A stretch of 64,000 bases of DNA from DATJPD01 sp035506575. Lineage in GTDB: Bacteria > Pseudomonadota > Alphaproteobacteria > CACIAM-22H2. A program made the position numbers and the translations under genes. Below the pieces are notes generated by a model. That model saw only the letters and a program-made list of their open reading frames with translations, was not told the origin of the DNA and made no database searches. The stretch is from the NCBI GenBank assembly GCA_035506575.1, contig DATJPD010000038.1, positions 1 through 64,000 of the forward strand, in the 5' to 3' direction. Shown in pieces: positions 7,565 to 16,198 of this stretch. Position 1 is the stretch's first letter, and each line of letters opens with the position of its first letter.

Positions 7565-8830
7565 TCAGCTCGGCCAGTTGAGGATGCAGCCGGTGTCCGC
7601 GACGGATGGCGCCACGTCGCGGGCGCTGACAACCTCGTCGACGTGGAACAGGTCTTCGTCGTCGGGGCCGCTGCCCTTGAGGGCCGTGCCGACATAGAGC
7701 GAGCCGATGAGCTGGTGGTCGCCCGCGCGATATGCCGGCTCGTTCGGCATGAGGGCGATTTCGGGCGGCAGCCTGAAATCCTGCAGCGCCTTGGCGAGCC
7801 GGAGCGGGTCGAGCGACTTTTCCTGGTTGGCCACCAGCGCGCAGGTCCACGCGGCGGCGTATCCGAACCAGGTGCGCGCGGTCGGCACCTTGCCGGTCTT
7901 GGCCTTGATCGCGGCCACGAACGCGTCGAGATGCGGCACGCCGGCCTGCTTCCAATACCATTCAAAGACCCACGTGCCGATGCGCGCCTCCGGCGGCAGG
8001 CTTTCGAGGACCTCGAGCTCCTGCTGCGCGCCTGCGAGATGGACGCGCTTGTCGAGCCTGAGCCCCACCGCTTGGCGCAGCGCCGCCACCGCATCATCGC
8101 CCTGCACCAGGAAAATAACGACGTCGGCGTTGGCTTCGTCCGCCCGCTGCAAATAGGGCAGGAAATCGGCCGTGCCGAGCGGCACAAGGTCGCCGCCGAC
8201 ATTGCTGCCGCCGAGCTTCTGCGCCGCGCGTTCGAGCCCGGCCTGCAGGGCATGGCCGAAATTGTAATCGGGCGTGAGGTAATACCAGCGCTTGCCGGCG
8301 TTCTTGATAAGAGCGCCGGCCACCGCGTTCGCCTCCATCTGGGTCGTGCTGCACACGCGGAACAGGTTCCAGTGGCAGTCATGCCCGGTGAGGGACTCCG
8401 CGTGCCCGCCGGTGACGATGTGCAGGGTCTTGAGCTCATGCGCGACCCGGCCCACGGCGAGCGCCATGGCCGAGTTCACGTTGCCGAGCAGGAAGCTCAC
8501 CTTGTCGCGCTCGATCGCCTCGCGCGCCTGCTGCATGGCGGTGCGGATGTCGCCCGTAGTCGAATCGCGGACGAGCAGCTCGACCGGACGTCCGAGGATT
8601 CCGCCCCTGGCGTTGATCTCCTCGACCGCGTGCGCGGCACCATGCTGCTCGTTGCGCCCCAGGGCCGCAAAGGCACCAGTCAGAGGATCGTCGAGGCCGA
8701 TACGGATCGGCTCATCGCCGCGTGCGGCGATGATGAACGGCCCGGTTGTCGCAGCAGCGATGAGGCCGGCGCCGGTCTTGAGGACCGTCCGGCGCTTCAG
8801 TTCCGAGGGGCGCACCCGATCAGGTGCCAT
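7565..8830 (-). CDS. ABC transporter substrate-binding protein, Liv/amide type (SBP1)
   Basis: 421 residues with a twin-arginine-like leader (KRRTVLKTGAGLIAAATTGPF) and then a type I periplasmic-binding fold of the Peripla_BP_6 group: IRIGLDDPLTGAFAALGRNE, EEINARGGILGRPVELLVRD, LLGNVNSAMALA. It is clearly paralogous to SBP2 at 12380-13645, sharing DPLTG/NPLTG, ALGRNE/ALGKNE, HCHWN/QCHWN-type blocks, AGAQQELEV, FEWYWKQ-GVPH and KVPTARTWFGYAA. It probably delivers an amide- or amino-acid-like ligand to the LivHMGF set just upstream. A TTGACA promoter in the 99-bp gap before it suggests it can also be expressed separately, with the downstream catabolic genes. Confidence 0.9.
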   Translation of the reverse strand: MAPDRVRPSELKRRTVLKTGAGLIAAATTGPFIIAARGDEPIRIGLDDPLTGAFAALGRNEQHGAAHAVEEINARGGILGRPVELLVRDSTTGDIRTAMQQAREAIERDKVSFLLGNVNSAMALAVGRVAHELKTLHIVTGGHAESLTGHDCHWNLFRVCSTTQMEANAVAGALIKNAGKRWYYLTPDYNFGHALQAGLERAAQKLGGSNVGGDLVPLGTADFLPYLQRADEANADVVIFLVQGDDAVAALRQAVGLRLDKRVHLAGAQQELEVLESLPPEARIGTWVFEWYWKQAGVPHLDAFVAAIKAKTGKVPTARTWFGYAAAWTCALVANQEKSLDPLRLAKALQDFRLPPEIALMPNEPAYRAGDHQLIGSLYVGTALKGSGPDDEDLFHVDEVVSARDVAPSVADTGCILNWPS

Positions 8831-8882
8831 CGTTCCTCCGCCGAGCCTAACGCATGCAACTGGGATGCGGTGTTTTGATACA

Positions 8883-8929
8883 CAGCTAGGCGGTTACGCA
8901 ACTATGTCAAGGAGCCCGCACTCTGCGGG
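8883..8929 (-). promoter_or_regulatory. Hairpin after livF followed by a sigma-70-like promoter for SBP1
   Basis: Right after the livF stop on the minus strand is a perfect 6-bp stem with a 3-nt loop, CCCGCAgagTGCGGG (8915-8929), without a U-run. It is followed by TTGACA (8910-8905), a 16-bp spacer and TAGCTG (8888-8883). This would start transcription near 8876, about 45 bp before the SBP1 ATG. The -35 is perfect and the -10 is weak. It suggests SBP1 and the catabolic genes form a partly independent transcription unit. Confidence 0.4.
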
Positions 8930-9658
8930 TCAGGCCGCGTCCCAGGTCTCAGCGCTGGCGCCGGCGAGGGCCCGCACCCGCTGTTCGTCCTTGGCGAATT
9001 CCGCGGCCGCACCGGAATAGACGACCTTGCCGTCATCCAGAACGTAGGCGCGGTCGGCTATACCGACCGCGGCACGCACGTTCTGCTCGACCAGGAGGAT
9101 CGAGATGCCCTCCTTGCGGGCGGCGACCACGACGCGGAACACCTCCTGCACGATGAGCGGTGCCAGCCCCTGCGACGGCTCGTCGAGCAGCAGGACCTTC
9201 GGATTGAGCAGGAGGGCGCGCGAGATCGACAGCATCTCCTGCTCGCCGCCGGAGAGCTGGCGGCCTTTGTTCGACTTGCGCTGGGCCAGGCGCGGAAACA
9301 GCTCGTAGACGCGCGCGATGGTCCATGGGCCGGGGCGCTCGGCCGGCACCTTGAGGTTCTCTTCCACCGTCAGGTTCGGGAATATGCGGCGGCCTTCCGG
9401 AACGTAGCCGACGCCCAGGGTGGCGATGCGATAGGGCGGCCAGTCGGTCGTCGCATGGCCGAAGATGCGTACGGCCCCCTCGCGCGCGTGCGTGAGGCCC
9501 ATCAGGCTGCGCAGGGTGGTCGTCTTGCCGGCGCCGTTGCGGCCGAGCAGGGTGACGATCTCGCCCTCCCGCACTTCGAGGCTGACGCCGTGCAGGATGT
9601 GGCTCTTGCCGTAATAGGTATGCAGGTCTTCGGCCTGCAGGACGGTCGTGCTGGTCAT
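8930..9658 (-). CDS. livF: Branched-chain-amino-acid-type ABC transporter ATPase LivF
   Basis: 242 residues. Walker A is GRNGAGKTT, the signature is LSGGEQEM, Walker B is KVLLLDEPSQGLAP and the switch region is LLVEQNV, all standard for LivF. The ATG (9656-9658) overlaps the livG stop by 4 bp. It powers the LivH/LivM permease at the inner face of the cytoplasmic membrane together with LivG. Longer readings of this frame run into livG and are spurious. The ligand is set by the SBPs and is not deducible. Confidence 0.93.
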   Translation of the reverse strand: MTSTTVLQAEDLHTYYGKSHILHGVSLEVREGEIVTLLGRNGAGKTTTLRSLMGLTHAREGAVRIFGHATTDWPPYRIATLGVGYVPEGRRIFPNLTVEENLKVPAERPGPWTIARVYELFPRLAQRKSNKGRQLSGGEQEMLSISRALLLNPKVLLLDEPSQGLAPLIVQEVFRVVVAARKEGISILLVEQNVRAAVGIADRAYVLDDGKVVYSGAAAEFAKDEQRVRALAGASAETWDAA

Positions 9659-10404
9659 GCCGCCTTCCCCAGATAGGCTTCCTGCACCGCCTCGTTGCGC
9701 GCGATCTCCTGCGGCGTGCCCTCGGCGAGCATCGTCCCCTCTGCGAGCACCATAATACGGTCCGCGAGATGGAATACCACCCGCATATCGTGCTCGATCA
9801 GGACGATGGAGAGCTTCTGGTCCTTGTGAAGCTTCCGGATGAGCTGCGTGATGTCGTAGGTCTCCTGGTCGCCCATGCCGGCGGTCGGCTCGTCCAGCAG
9901 CAGGAGGCGGGGCTTGAGGGCGAGGGCCATCATGATCTCGGTCGCGCGCTGGTCGCCGTGCGAGAGCTCGCCGACCGGGCGGTCGGCCTTCTCTATCAGG
10001 CCGCTCATATCCAGGAGGTCCGTGACGCGCGCCTTGATCTCGCCCTCGGCGTCGCCCGAGAGCCGGGTCTTGAGCCGGTAGCCGGACGCGACCTCGACCG
10101 CGATCCGCAGGTTCTCGCGCGTCGTCAGCTCCGGAAAGACCTCGGTGATCTGGAACGTGCGCGCAATGCCACGCCACACGCGCCGCGCCGGCAGCTGGTT
10201 CGAGATGTCCTCGCCGTCGAAGATGATGCGGCCCGACGTCTGCGTCAAAAAGCCGCTGATGATGTTGAAGAACGTGGTCTTGCCGGCCCCGTTGGGGCCG
10301 ATCACGGCGCGCAGCTCGCCCGGCTCGACGGTCATCGAGACGTTGTTGACCGCGACCAGTTCGCCGAAGCGCTTGGTGACGTTTTCGACCTTGAGCAGGC
10401 TCAC
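9655..10404 (-). CDS. livG: Branched-chain-amino-acid-type ABC transporter ATPase LivG
   Basis: 249 residues starting at a GTG (10402-10404) that overlaps the livM stop by 4 bp (GTGA); the first residues are then MSLLKVENVTKRFGEL. Walker A is GPNGAGKTT and the Q-loop and signature are the LivG type (RTFQITEVFPELT, ELSHGDQR instead of LSGGQ). Walker B is RLLLLDEPTAGMGDQE and the switch His lies in LIEHDM. The longer insert and ELSHGDQR are typical for LivG/UrtD-like subunits. It works with LivF. Confidence 0.93.
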   Translation of the reverse strand: MSLLKVENVTKRFGELVAVNNVSMTVEPGELRAVIGPNGAGKTTFFNIISGFLTQTSGRIIFDGEDISNQLPARRVWRGIARTFQITEVFPELTTRENLRIAVEVASGYRLKTRLSGDAEGEIKARVTDLLDMSGLIEKADRPVGELSHGDQRATEIMMALALKPRLLLLDEPTAGMGDQETYDITQLIRKLHKDQKLSIVLIEHDMRVVFHLADRIMVLAEGTMLAEGTPQEIARNEAVQEAYLGKAA

Positions 10405-11351
10405 GACGCACTCTTTCGCTGGATGAGGCCGAGCACGCCGCGCGGAAAGAACAATACGATCAGCACGAAGAACAGCCCGACGAAGGACATCCAGTTCTCG
10501 GTATGGCTGGAGATATAGTCCTGCAGCACCAGGAAGATCGCGGCGCCGATGAGAGGGCCCCAGAAGCTGCGCATGCCGCCCAGGACGGCCATGATGACGA
10601 AGTTGCCCGACTGGTCCCAGCGGATGGCGCGCGGATCGATGAAGTCGCTCAAAAGTGCATAGAGGCAGCCGGCGACGCTGACGAAGAAGCAGGACACGAC
10701 CCACGACATCCAGATATGCCGGTCGACCGGAATGCCGAGGAAGCGGGCCCGGCGCTCGTTCTCGCGGATCGCCAGCAAGGTGCGGCCGAACGGCGAGCGC
10801 AGCAGATACGCCATGGCGCCCACGCACAGGGCGAACACGGCCAGCACGAAGTAATAGAACGCCTTGTTGTCGTGCAGGATGTCGAAGGTCGTGAAGCCCA
10901 GATTGATGGGCTGGCGCTGCCAGGCGCTGAGGCCGTCATCGCCGCCGGTCACCGAGCTCCACTGGAACGCGATGAAATAGAAGACCTGGCCGAAGGCGAT
11001 CGTGCACATCGCGAAATAGACGCCGCGCAGGCGCACGATCAACGGCCCGATGATCGCTGCGGCCACCGTGCCGACGACGATGCCGGCGAGCATCGCGAGC
11101 GGCGTGCTCGGATAAAGGAACTTGAGGACCATGGCAGTGCCGTAGCCGCCGAGGCCGAAATAGGCGGCATGGCCGAAGGACAGCACGCCCGTGTAGCCGA
11201 GAAGGAAGTTCAGGGCCATGGCCGCGAGGGCGTAGATCAGGATGCGGCTTCCCAGCTCGACATAGCCGCCCACGCCCACGAACCAATAGGGTGCTGTCAC
11301 CAGGAGCAGCCAGACCAGGAGGTTGGCCGCCCGTTTGTCGATGATCGGCAT
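10401..11351 (-). CDS. livM: Liv-type ABC transporter permease LivM
   Basis: 316 residues with about nine hydrophobic segments. The LivM blocks are ALAAMALNFLLGYTGVLSFGHAAYFGLGGY near the N-terminus, the coupling-helix region SPFGRTLLAIRENERRARFLGI and the C-terminal RSFWGPLIGAAIFLVLQDY. It is an inner-membrane permease pairing with LivH. Its start shares one base with the livH stop, and its stop overlaps livG, so the four transporter genes are tightly coupled. Confidence 0.93.
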   Translation of the reverse strand: MPIIDKRAANLLVWLLLVTAPYWFVGVGGYVELGSRILIYALAAMALNFLLGYTGVLSFGHAAYFGLGGYGTAMVLKFLYPSTPLAMLAGIVVGTVAAAIIGPLIVRLRGVYFAMCTIAFGQVFYFIAFQWSSVTGGDDGLSAWQRQPINLGFTTFDILHDNKAFYYFVLAVFALCVGAMAYLLRSPFGRTLLAIRENERRARFLGIPVDRHIWMSWVVSCFFVSVAGCLYALLSDFIDPRAIRWDQSGNFVIMAVLGGMRSFWGPLIGAAIFLVLQDYISSHTENWMSFVGLFFVLIVLFFPRGVLGLIQRKSAS

Positions 11352-12217
11352 CAGAAGCGGCCCTCCTCGCCAAACAGCCCGCGCGGCCGCACGATCAGCA
11401 CCGCCGCCATGATCACGTAAATCACCGCCTCGCTCGCGGCCGGGAAGAACACGGTGGTGATTCCCGAGGCGACGCCGATCAGCACGCCGCCGAACAGCGT
11501 ACCCGGCAGCGAGCCGAGGCCGCCGACGATGATCGCGATGAAACTCGGCATGATCAGGTTGTCGCCGACCGTCGGCTGCAGACCCAACATGCCGGATGCC
11601 AGGACGCCCGCCAGGCCGGCGAGGTAGATTCCAAGCCCGAAATTGAGATTGCGCAGGACGCGCACGTTGACGCCCAGCACCGACACCGTCTCGAGATCGA
11701 GGGTACCGGCGCGGATGCGCAGGCCGAGGCGGGTGCGGTTCAGGATCACGAACAGGCCGATCACCACCGCCGCGACAAGGGCCATCATGAACACGCGATA
11801 GCCGGTCAGGAAGAACAGGTCCGTCGAGAGCGGGGCGGCAAGCCAGGAGGGGATCTGGAACGGCTTGCTCTGAGCGCCCCAGATGAACCGCGTGCCGTCC
11901 TCGATCATGAACGCAAGCCCGAACGTGAGCAGCAGGCTGTAGAGCGGATCGCGGCCGTAGAGCCGGCGGATCAGCACGCGCTCGACCGCCACGCCGATGA
12001 ACGCCACCAGGAACGGCGAAATCACCAGCGCGCCCCAGAAGCCGAGATAGGGCAGCAGCGTGTAGGCGAGGTAGCCGCCGATGGCCAGGAACCCGCCATG
12101 GGCGAAATTGATGACGCCGGAGAGATTGAGGATCAGCGAGAGGCCCAATGCCATCAGCGCATAGAACGCACCGATGATGAGGCCGTTGACGACGTTGAAC
12201 AGCAGCAGCGTTGTCAT
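11351..12217 (-). CDS. livH: Liv-type ABC transporter permease LivH
   Basis: 288 residues with about eight transmembrane segments. The family block NGLIIGAFYALMALGLSLILNLSGVINFAHG is at the N-terminus, and the EAA-like region RIRAGTLDLETVSVLGVNV and the end VLIVRPRGLFGEEGRF are characteristic of LivH. It lies 162 bp downstream of SBP2, separated by a strong stem-loop (12340-12368), so it is probably expressed below the level of the binding protein. Confidence 0.93.
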   Translation of the reverse strand: MTTLLLFNVVNGLIIGAFYALMALGLSLILNLSGVINFAHGGFLAIGGYLAYTLLPYLGFWGALVISPFLVAFIGVAVERVLIRRLYGRDPLYSLLLTFGLAFMIEDGTRFIWGAQSKPFQIPSWLAAPLSTDLFFLTGYRVFMMALVAAVVIGLFVILNRTRLGLRIRAGTLDLETVSVLGVNVRVLRNLNFGLGIYLAGLAGVLASGMLGLQPTVGDNLIMPSFIAIIVGGLGSLPGTLFGGVLIGVASGITTVFFPAASEAVIYVIMAAVLIVRPRGLFGEEGRF

Positions 12218-12339
12218 GAGTCGGTCGTGAAATCCCTGTTCAGGCGCTCGTTAGTTGCTGAGTTTGCCGCGCGGGGCCGCGCCCGGGGTCATTGCCCCGA
12301 AATTTCTCGCAAAGATTGAACCAGTGCTTCTGAGGCGGA

Positions 12340-12368
12340 CCGGGCGCCGCGACAATCGCGGCGCCCGG
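12340..12368 (-). terminator. 13-bp GC stem-loop between SBP2 and livH
   Basis: CCGGGCGCCGCGA-caa-TCGCGGCGCCCGG is a perfect 13-bp stem with a 3-nt loop, 11 bp after the SBP2 stop. No U-run follows on the minus strand. It is therefore more likely an mRNA 3' stabiliser or partial attenuator that raises binding protein over permease, as known for malE-malF, than a full terminator. A comparable stem-loop occupies the same place in the second Liv operon (48368-48401). The rest of 12218-12379 shows nothing else. Confidence 0.6.
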
Positions 12369-12379
12369 TGCCTAACGTA

Positions 12380-13645
12380 TCAGGACGGCCACACCATCTT
12401 GCAACCCGTCTCGGCAACCGGCAGGGCGGCTTCGTCGCCCTTCACAAGCTGGGAGACCTTGAACAGGTCTTCCGGATCGCCACCGGCCGGGGCCGGCTGC
12501 GACGACCCCACGAACAGCGACGGCATCAGCTGGTTGTCGCCTTCGCGGTAGTAGGGGTTGTTGGGCATCAGGGCCACTTCCGGCGGCAGCACCAGGCCCT
12601 GCATCGCCTTGGCGAGCTTGATCGCCTCCAGCGATTTCGCTTTCTCGGCGGCGAGCGCGCAGGTGTGAATGGCCGCATAGCCGAACCACGTGCGCGCGGT
12701 CGGCACCTTGCCGCCGCTCTTCTTGCGGATGTCGGCCACGAACTGTTCGACATGCGGCACGCCGGGCTGCTTCCAGTACCACTCGAAGCACCAGTCGCCG
12801 AACAGCGCCTCGGGCGGCAGGCCGAGATTCACTTCGAGCTCCTGCTGCGCGCCCGCGATGTGGGTCTTCTTGTTGAGGCCGAACTGCACCGCCTGCTTGA
12901 GGCAGTTGATCATGTCGTCGCCCGCGAGCAGCAACACGATCGCGTCCGGGTTCGTCGACTGCGCCTTGATCAGGTTGGCCGAGAAGTCGGTGGTGCCGAG
13001 CGGGGTATAGTCGGCGCCGAGCTCGGTGCCGCCGGCGGCCTTGAGGCTCGCCTCGAAGCCCGCCTGCAGGCCATGGCCGAACGCGTAGTCGGTCGTGATG
13101 AAGTACCACTTCTTGCCGTAGCTGCTGAGCAGCACCTTGGAGACCGAGTTGGTCTCCATGCGCGTCGTGTTGCAGACGCGGAACACGTTCCAGTGGCACT
13201 GCGAGCCGGTGACCGAATCGATGTGGCCGCCGGGGACGATGTGGAACATCTTCTTTTCGAAGGCGTAGTTGGCGATCGCCTGGGCGAGGGCCGAATTGAT
13301 GTTGCCGACGAGGAAGTCGACCTTGTCGCGCTCGACGAGCTTGGTCGCCTTCTGCACCGCAGTCGCGGCGTCGCCGCTGGTCGAGTCCTCGACCAGGAGA
13401 TCGACCTTGCGGCCGAGGATGCCGTTCTTGGCATTGAGCTGCTCGACGGCGAGCTGGGCGCCGATGAGCTCGTTCTTGCCAAGGGCGGCGAACGTGCCGG
13501 TCAACGGATTGTCGAGGCCGATCTTGATCGGCTCCTCGCCCAATGCCTTAACGATGAAAGGCCCTGCGAACTGCGCTGCGGTGGCAACTGCACCCGCTTT
13601 AAGCACCGTGCGGCGCCCGATTCCACGCCCAAAGTCGATAGTCAT
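12380..13645 (-). CDS. ABC transporter substrate-binding protein, Liv/amide type (SBP2)
   Basis: 421 residues from the ATG at 13645, which has AGGGGAGG 8 bp upstream; an in-frame longer reading to 13714 overlaps the promoter and is rejected. A twin-arginine-like leader (IGRRTVLKAGAVATAAQFAGPF) precedes a Peripla_BP_6 fold: IKIGLDNPLTGTFAALGKNE, QLNAKNGILGRKVDLLVED, LVGNINSALAQA. It is paralogous to SBP1. As first gene of the Liv run it is probably the main receptor for the transporter. The ligand is unknown; neighbours suggest an amide-like or carboxylate compound. Confidence 0.92.
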   Translation of the reverse strand: MTIDFGRGIGRRTVLKAGAVATAAQFAGPFIVKALGEEPIKIGLDNPLTGTFAALGKNELIGAQLAVEQLNAKNGILGRKVDLLVEDSTSGDAATAVQKATKLVERDKVDFLVGNINSALAQAIANYAFEKKMFHIVPGGHIDSVTGSQCHWNVFRVCNTTRMETNSVSKVLLSSYGKKWYFITTDYAFGHGLQAGFEASLKAAGGTELGADYTPLGTTDFSANLIKAQSTNPDAIVLLLAGDDMINCLKQAVQFGLNKKTHIAGAQQELEVNLGLPPEALFGDWCFEWYWKQPGVPHVEQFVADIRKKSGGKVPTARTWFGYAAIHTCALAAEKAKSLEAIKLAKAMQGLVLPPEVALMPNNPYYREGDNQLMPSLFVGSSQPAPAGGDPEDLFKVSQLVKGDEAALPVAETGCKMVWPS

Positions 13646-13698
13646 GTGTAACCTCCCCTTCGATCGGACGCCGCTATTTGGCAGACGCCCGGCCGCGC

Positions 13699-13727
13699 AT
13701 TGGTAGTGGAACACGGCTCGCTGTCAA
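13699..13727 (-). promoter_or_regulatory. Sigma-70-like promoter for SBP2-livHMGF
   Basis: On the minus strand a perfect TTGACA (13727-13722) is followed, with 16-17 bp spacing, by TACCAA/ACCAAT (about 13705-13699). A transcript would start near 13692, about 47 bp before the SBP2 ATG. On the plus strand of the same 173-bp divergent gap, TTGGAC (13768-13773) could serve the PAS_5 gene, but its -10 (ATTAGT) is weak. Confidence 0.42.
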
Positions 13728-13818
13728 GGCTTAGATGCACCACAACTGCGCGAGCCGAGCCGATCCATTGGACTCACGGCTGGCGAAAAATTAGTCTTTC
13801 GTATCCACCGGGTGGGCC

Positions 13819-14343
13819 ATGACTCGAAGCGACCGTCCCGCAGGGTCTGATCCGGCCGATTTCGCGTTGCCGGACAACGTGCGCGACCCGCGAGTCCGGA
13901 GGTTTTTCGAGTACTGGAAAGGTAAATGCCGTCCGGGGCGCCTGCCCGGGCGCGGCGACATCGGTCCGCACGAGATGGTGGGGTTTCTCCCCTACGTCAT
14001 CCTGCTGGACGTCGAACGTCGCGCCGACGGGTTTCGCTTCCGGTACCGCCTCGTCGGCACCGAGGTCGTGACGTTGTTCGGCAGCGACCCGACCGGGCAA
14101 TACCTGGACGAGGCGGCAGTGCCGCAGCGCTATCCCCAGGTCCACGGCCGCTTGCAGTCAGTGGCCGAGACGAAGCGGCCGCACTACGCGATCCTGCCGG
14201 TGCCGCTCCCCAACCGCGACAGCGTCTATGCCGAGATCCTGACCGTGCCGATGGCGAGCGACGGCGAGACGGTCGACCTGCTGCTCGGCATCCGCTGCGG
14301 CCTGACGCAGAAGCAGACGCCCTCGCCTCCGCACCGGCCGTGA
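13819..14343 (+). CDS. PAS_5 (DUF1457)-family PAS-domain protein
   Basis: 174 residues. The hallmarks of this alphaproteobacterial PAS family are DPRVRRFFEYWKGKCRPGRLPGR at 23-45, the PYVILLDVER strand, FRFRYRLVGTEVVTLFGSDPTGQYLDE and a C-terminal AEILTVPMASDG strand. The domain fills the whole protein, so there is no kinase, GGDEF or DNA-binding output. It presumably senses a ligand or acts through a partner. Divergent from the SBP2 operon and convergent, 6 bp away, with the aldolase gene. Confidence 0.82.
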   Translation: MTRSDRPAGSDPADFALPDNVRDPRVRRFFEYWKGKCRPGRLPGRGDIGPHEMVGFLPYVILLDVERRADGFRFRYRLVGTEVVTLFGSDPTGQYLDEAAVPQRYPQVHGRLQSVAETKRPHYAILPVPLPNRDSVYAEILTVPMASDGETVDLLLGIRCGLTQKQTPSPPHRP

Positions 14344-14349
14344 GGGCAC

Positions 14350-15066
14350 CTAGGACGCGCCGCCCTTCAGCAGCGCCAGCCCCTTGCGGCGCCACAAATT
14401 CCACGCGCGGCCGTAGTTCTGGACGGGCGACGAAGCCTTGACCTCGGCGGCGTCGAGATAGGTGATCTTGCCGCGCGAGCCGGCGATCAGCATGGCCTGC
14501 AGCTGGAGCTTCGCGTTCGCCTCAAGATAGATCGCCCGCCCGACGGCGCGCGCGAGATCCTGTCCGACGGTGACCGAGCCGTGGCCGCGCATCAGTGCCG
14601 CCGGGCTCTTGCCGAGGCTCGAGGCCAGAGCCTTGCCGAGCTTCGGAGTCTCCACCAGGAGGTTGGACCCTTTCTGGACCTTGCGGATCTCGAAATTCGG
14701 GATGCCCTCGCCGACGAACGCCGCCATGTGGAAGATGGGCTTGAGGGGTGCGGCCGTGGCGCCGAACGGGATGATCGACGGCGAATGGTTGTGTACGACC
14801 GCCATCACCTCCGGCCGCGCCTTGTAGATTTCGCCGTGGATATAGCGCTCGCGATACATCTCGCGGCCGCGCTGGTCGATCGGGTTGCTGTCGAGGTCGA
14901 ACTCCATGATGTCGTCCTCGGTCACCAGCTCGGGCGCGAGCGACCGGGAGATGAAATAGCGCTTCGGGTCGCGGTCCGAGCGCACGCTGACATGCCCGTA
15001 GCCGTCGATGATGTCATGCGCGGCGAGCACGCGGTACGACGCGGCCAAATCTTCGATCAGACTCAT
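14350..15066 (-). CDS. Class II aldolase/adducin-family protein
   Basis: 238 residues from the ATG at 15066, preceded by GAGGGGGAG; the longer reading starts inside the upstream gene. Zinc-binding histidines are visible as VVHNHSP and LMRGHGSV, and the N-terminal GYGHVSVRSD is typical. Related enzymes are fuculose-phosphate-type aldolases and hydroxyacid or decarboxylase-like proteins; the substrate is not deducible. It follows the Bug binding protein by 17 bp, so uptake and use of the same organic acid is plausible. Confidence 0.85.
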   Translation of the reverse strand: MSLIEDLAASYRVLAAHDIIDGYGHVSVRSDRDPKRYFISRSLAPELVTEDDIMEFDLDSNPIDQRGREMYRERYIHGEIYKARPEVMAVVHNHSPSIIPFGATAAPLKPIFHMAAFVGEGIPNFEIRKVQKGSNLLVETPKLGKALASSLGKSPAALMRGHGSVTVGQDLARAVGRAIYLEANAKLQLQAMLIAGSRGKITYLDAAEVKASSPVQNYGRAWNLWRRKGLALLKGGAS

Positions 15067-15083
15067 GTGACTCCCCCTCAACG

Positions 15084-16079
15084 TCAATCTTCGGTGATGC
15101 CGGCGGCGGCGACCACGCGCTTCCAGCGTGCGATATCCTCGGCGAGCAGCTTGCCCATGCGTTCGGGCGGCCCGCCGGCCGGGGTCATGCCTTCCTTCGC
15201 CAGAACGCCGCGCACGTCCTCATGCTTGAGCAGGCCGTCGATGGCCCCGCTCAGCTTGTTGATCGCAATCTCGGGCGCACGCGCCGGCGCGAAGGCCGCG
15301 TACCAGGTGTAGACGACGAGACTGGGATAGCCGAGCTCCTTCATGGTCGGCACGTCGGGGAACGCCGGCGAGCGCGCGTCCGTCATCACCGCGATCATCT
15401 TCACCTGTCCGCCGCGGACGAAGGGCTCGGCCGTCTGCAGCGGCACCATCATCGCCTGGACGTGCCCGCCGACCAGATCCGCGGTGGCGCCGCCCGAGCC
15501 TTTGTACGGGACGTGCACGATGTCGATATGCGCCTCGATCTTGAGGAGCTCCATCGCCAGGTGCTGCGGGGTTCCGATGCCCGGCGAGGCGTAGTTCAGC
15601 TTTCCCGGCCGCGCGCGCACATACTCGACGAACTCGGGCAGCGTCTTCACCGGCAGGTTGTTGGGGACGAGGAGCGACACCGCGCTGGTCGCGATCAGCG
15701 ACACCGGCGCGAAATCCTTCAGCGGGTCATAGGGCACGTGCTTCTTGGTGGCCGCACTGGTGCCGAACGACGTCGCCGTGAACAGGAACGTGTAGCCGTC
15801 GGGCTCCGCGTGCGCGACCATCTCCGCACCGAGTGTGCTGCTGGCGCCCGGCTTGTTCTCGACGACGAAATTCGTGTTCCACGCAGCACCGATCTTTGGC
15901 CCCAGGAGCCGTGCCAGGATGTCGGCGCCGACCGCGGGCGTGTACGGTACGATGATGCGGATCGGACGTCCGGGCGCCGGATACGCATCGGCTGCGAACG
16001 CGCGCGGCAGGATGCTGACACCGGTGAGAGCGGCGGCGCCTCCGAGCAACCGGCGGCGGCTGCAGGTAACTCCAGTCAT
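15084..16079 (-). CDS. Bug-family tripartite tricarboxylate transporter binding protein
   Basis: 331 residues with an N-terminal signal (CSRRRLLGGAAALTG...PRAFA). The TctC/Bug core is PIRIIVPYTPAVGADILARLLGPKI, GASSTLGAEMVAHAEPDGYT and NYASPGIGTPQHLAMELL-x8-HVPYKGSGGATADLVGGHV. These periplasmic receptors bind carboxylates and normally deliver them to TctA/TctB, but no such permease lies in the window. Transcribed with the class II aldolase. Confidence 0.9.
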   Translation of the reverse strand: MTGVTCSRRRLLGGAAALTGVSILPRAFAADAYPAPGRPIRIIVPYTPAVGADILARLLGPKIGAAWNTNFVVENKPGASSTLGAEMVAHAEPDGYTFLFTATSFGTSAATKKHVPYDPLKDFAPVSLIATSAVSLLVPNNLPVKTLPEFVEYVRARPGKLNYASPGIGTPQHLAMELLKIEAHIDIVHVPYKGSGGATADLVGGHVQAMMVPLQTAEPFVRGGQVKMIAVMTDARSPAFPDVPTMKELGYPSLVVYTWYAAFAPARAPEIAINKLSGAIDGLLKHEDVRGVLAKEGMTPAGGPPERMGKLLAEDIARWKRVVAAAGITED

Positions 16080-16198
16080 GTCGTACGGTTCCTCCCAACG
16101 GAACGGGCGCTATAATTTGACCAGCGTGTCGCTTCTCCCAATATTGTATTTTGGGGGCGAGCACAATTGACGGAAACGACCGGAGGATTGGGCCGCGC
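16080..16198. promoter_or_regulatory. Divergent promoter region between Bug/aldolase and Rieske oxygenase genes
   Basis: This gap contains TATAAT at 16111-16116 (plus strand), the palindrome CAATATTG (16139-16146) inside a CCCAA-N9-TTGGG inverted repeat (16137-16155), and on the minus strand TTGGGA about 17 bp before an AATTAT-like -10. The AT-rich palindrome sits where a shared regulator could control both directions. The motifs are seen; the control is inferred. Confidence 0.35.
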
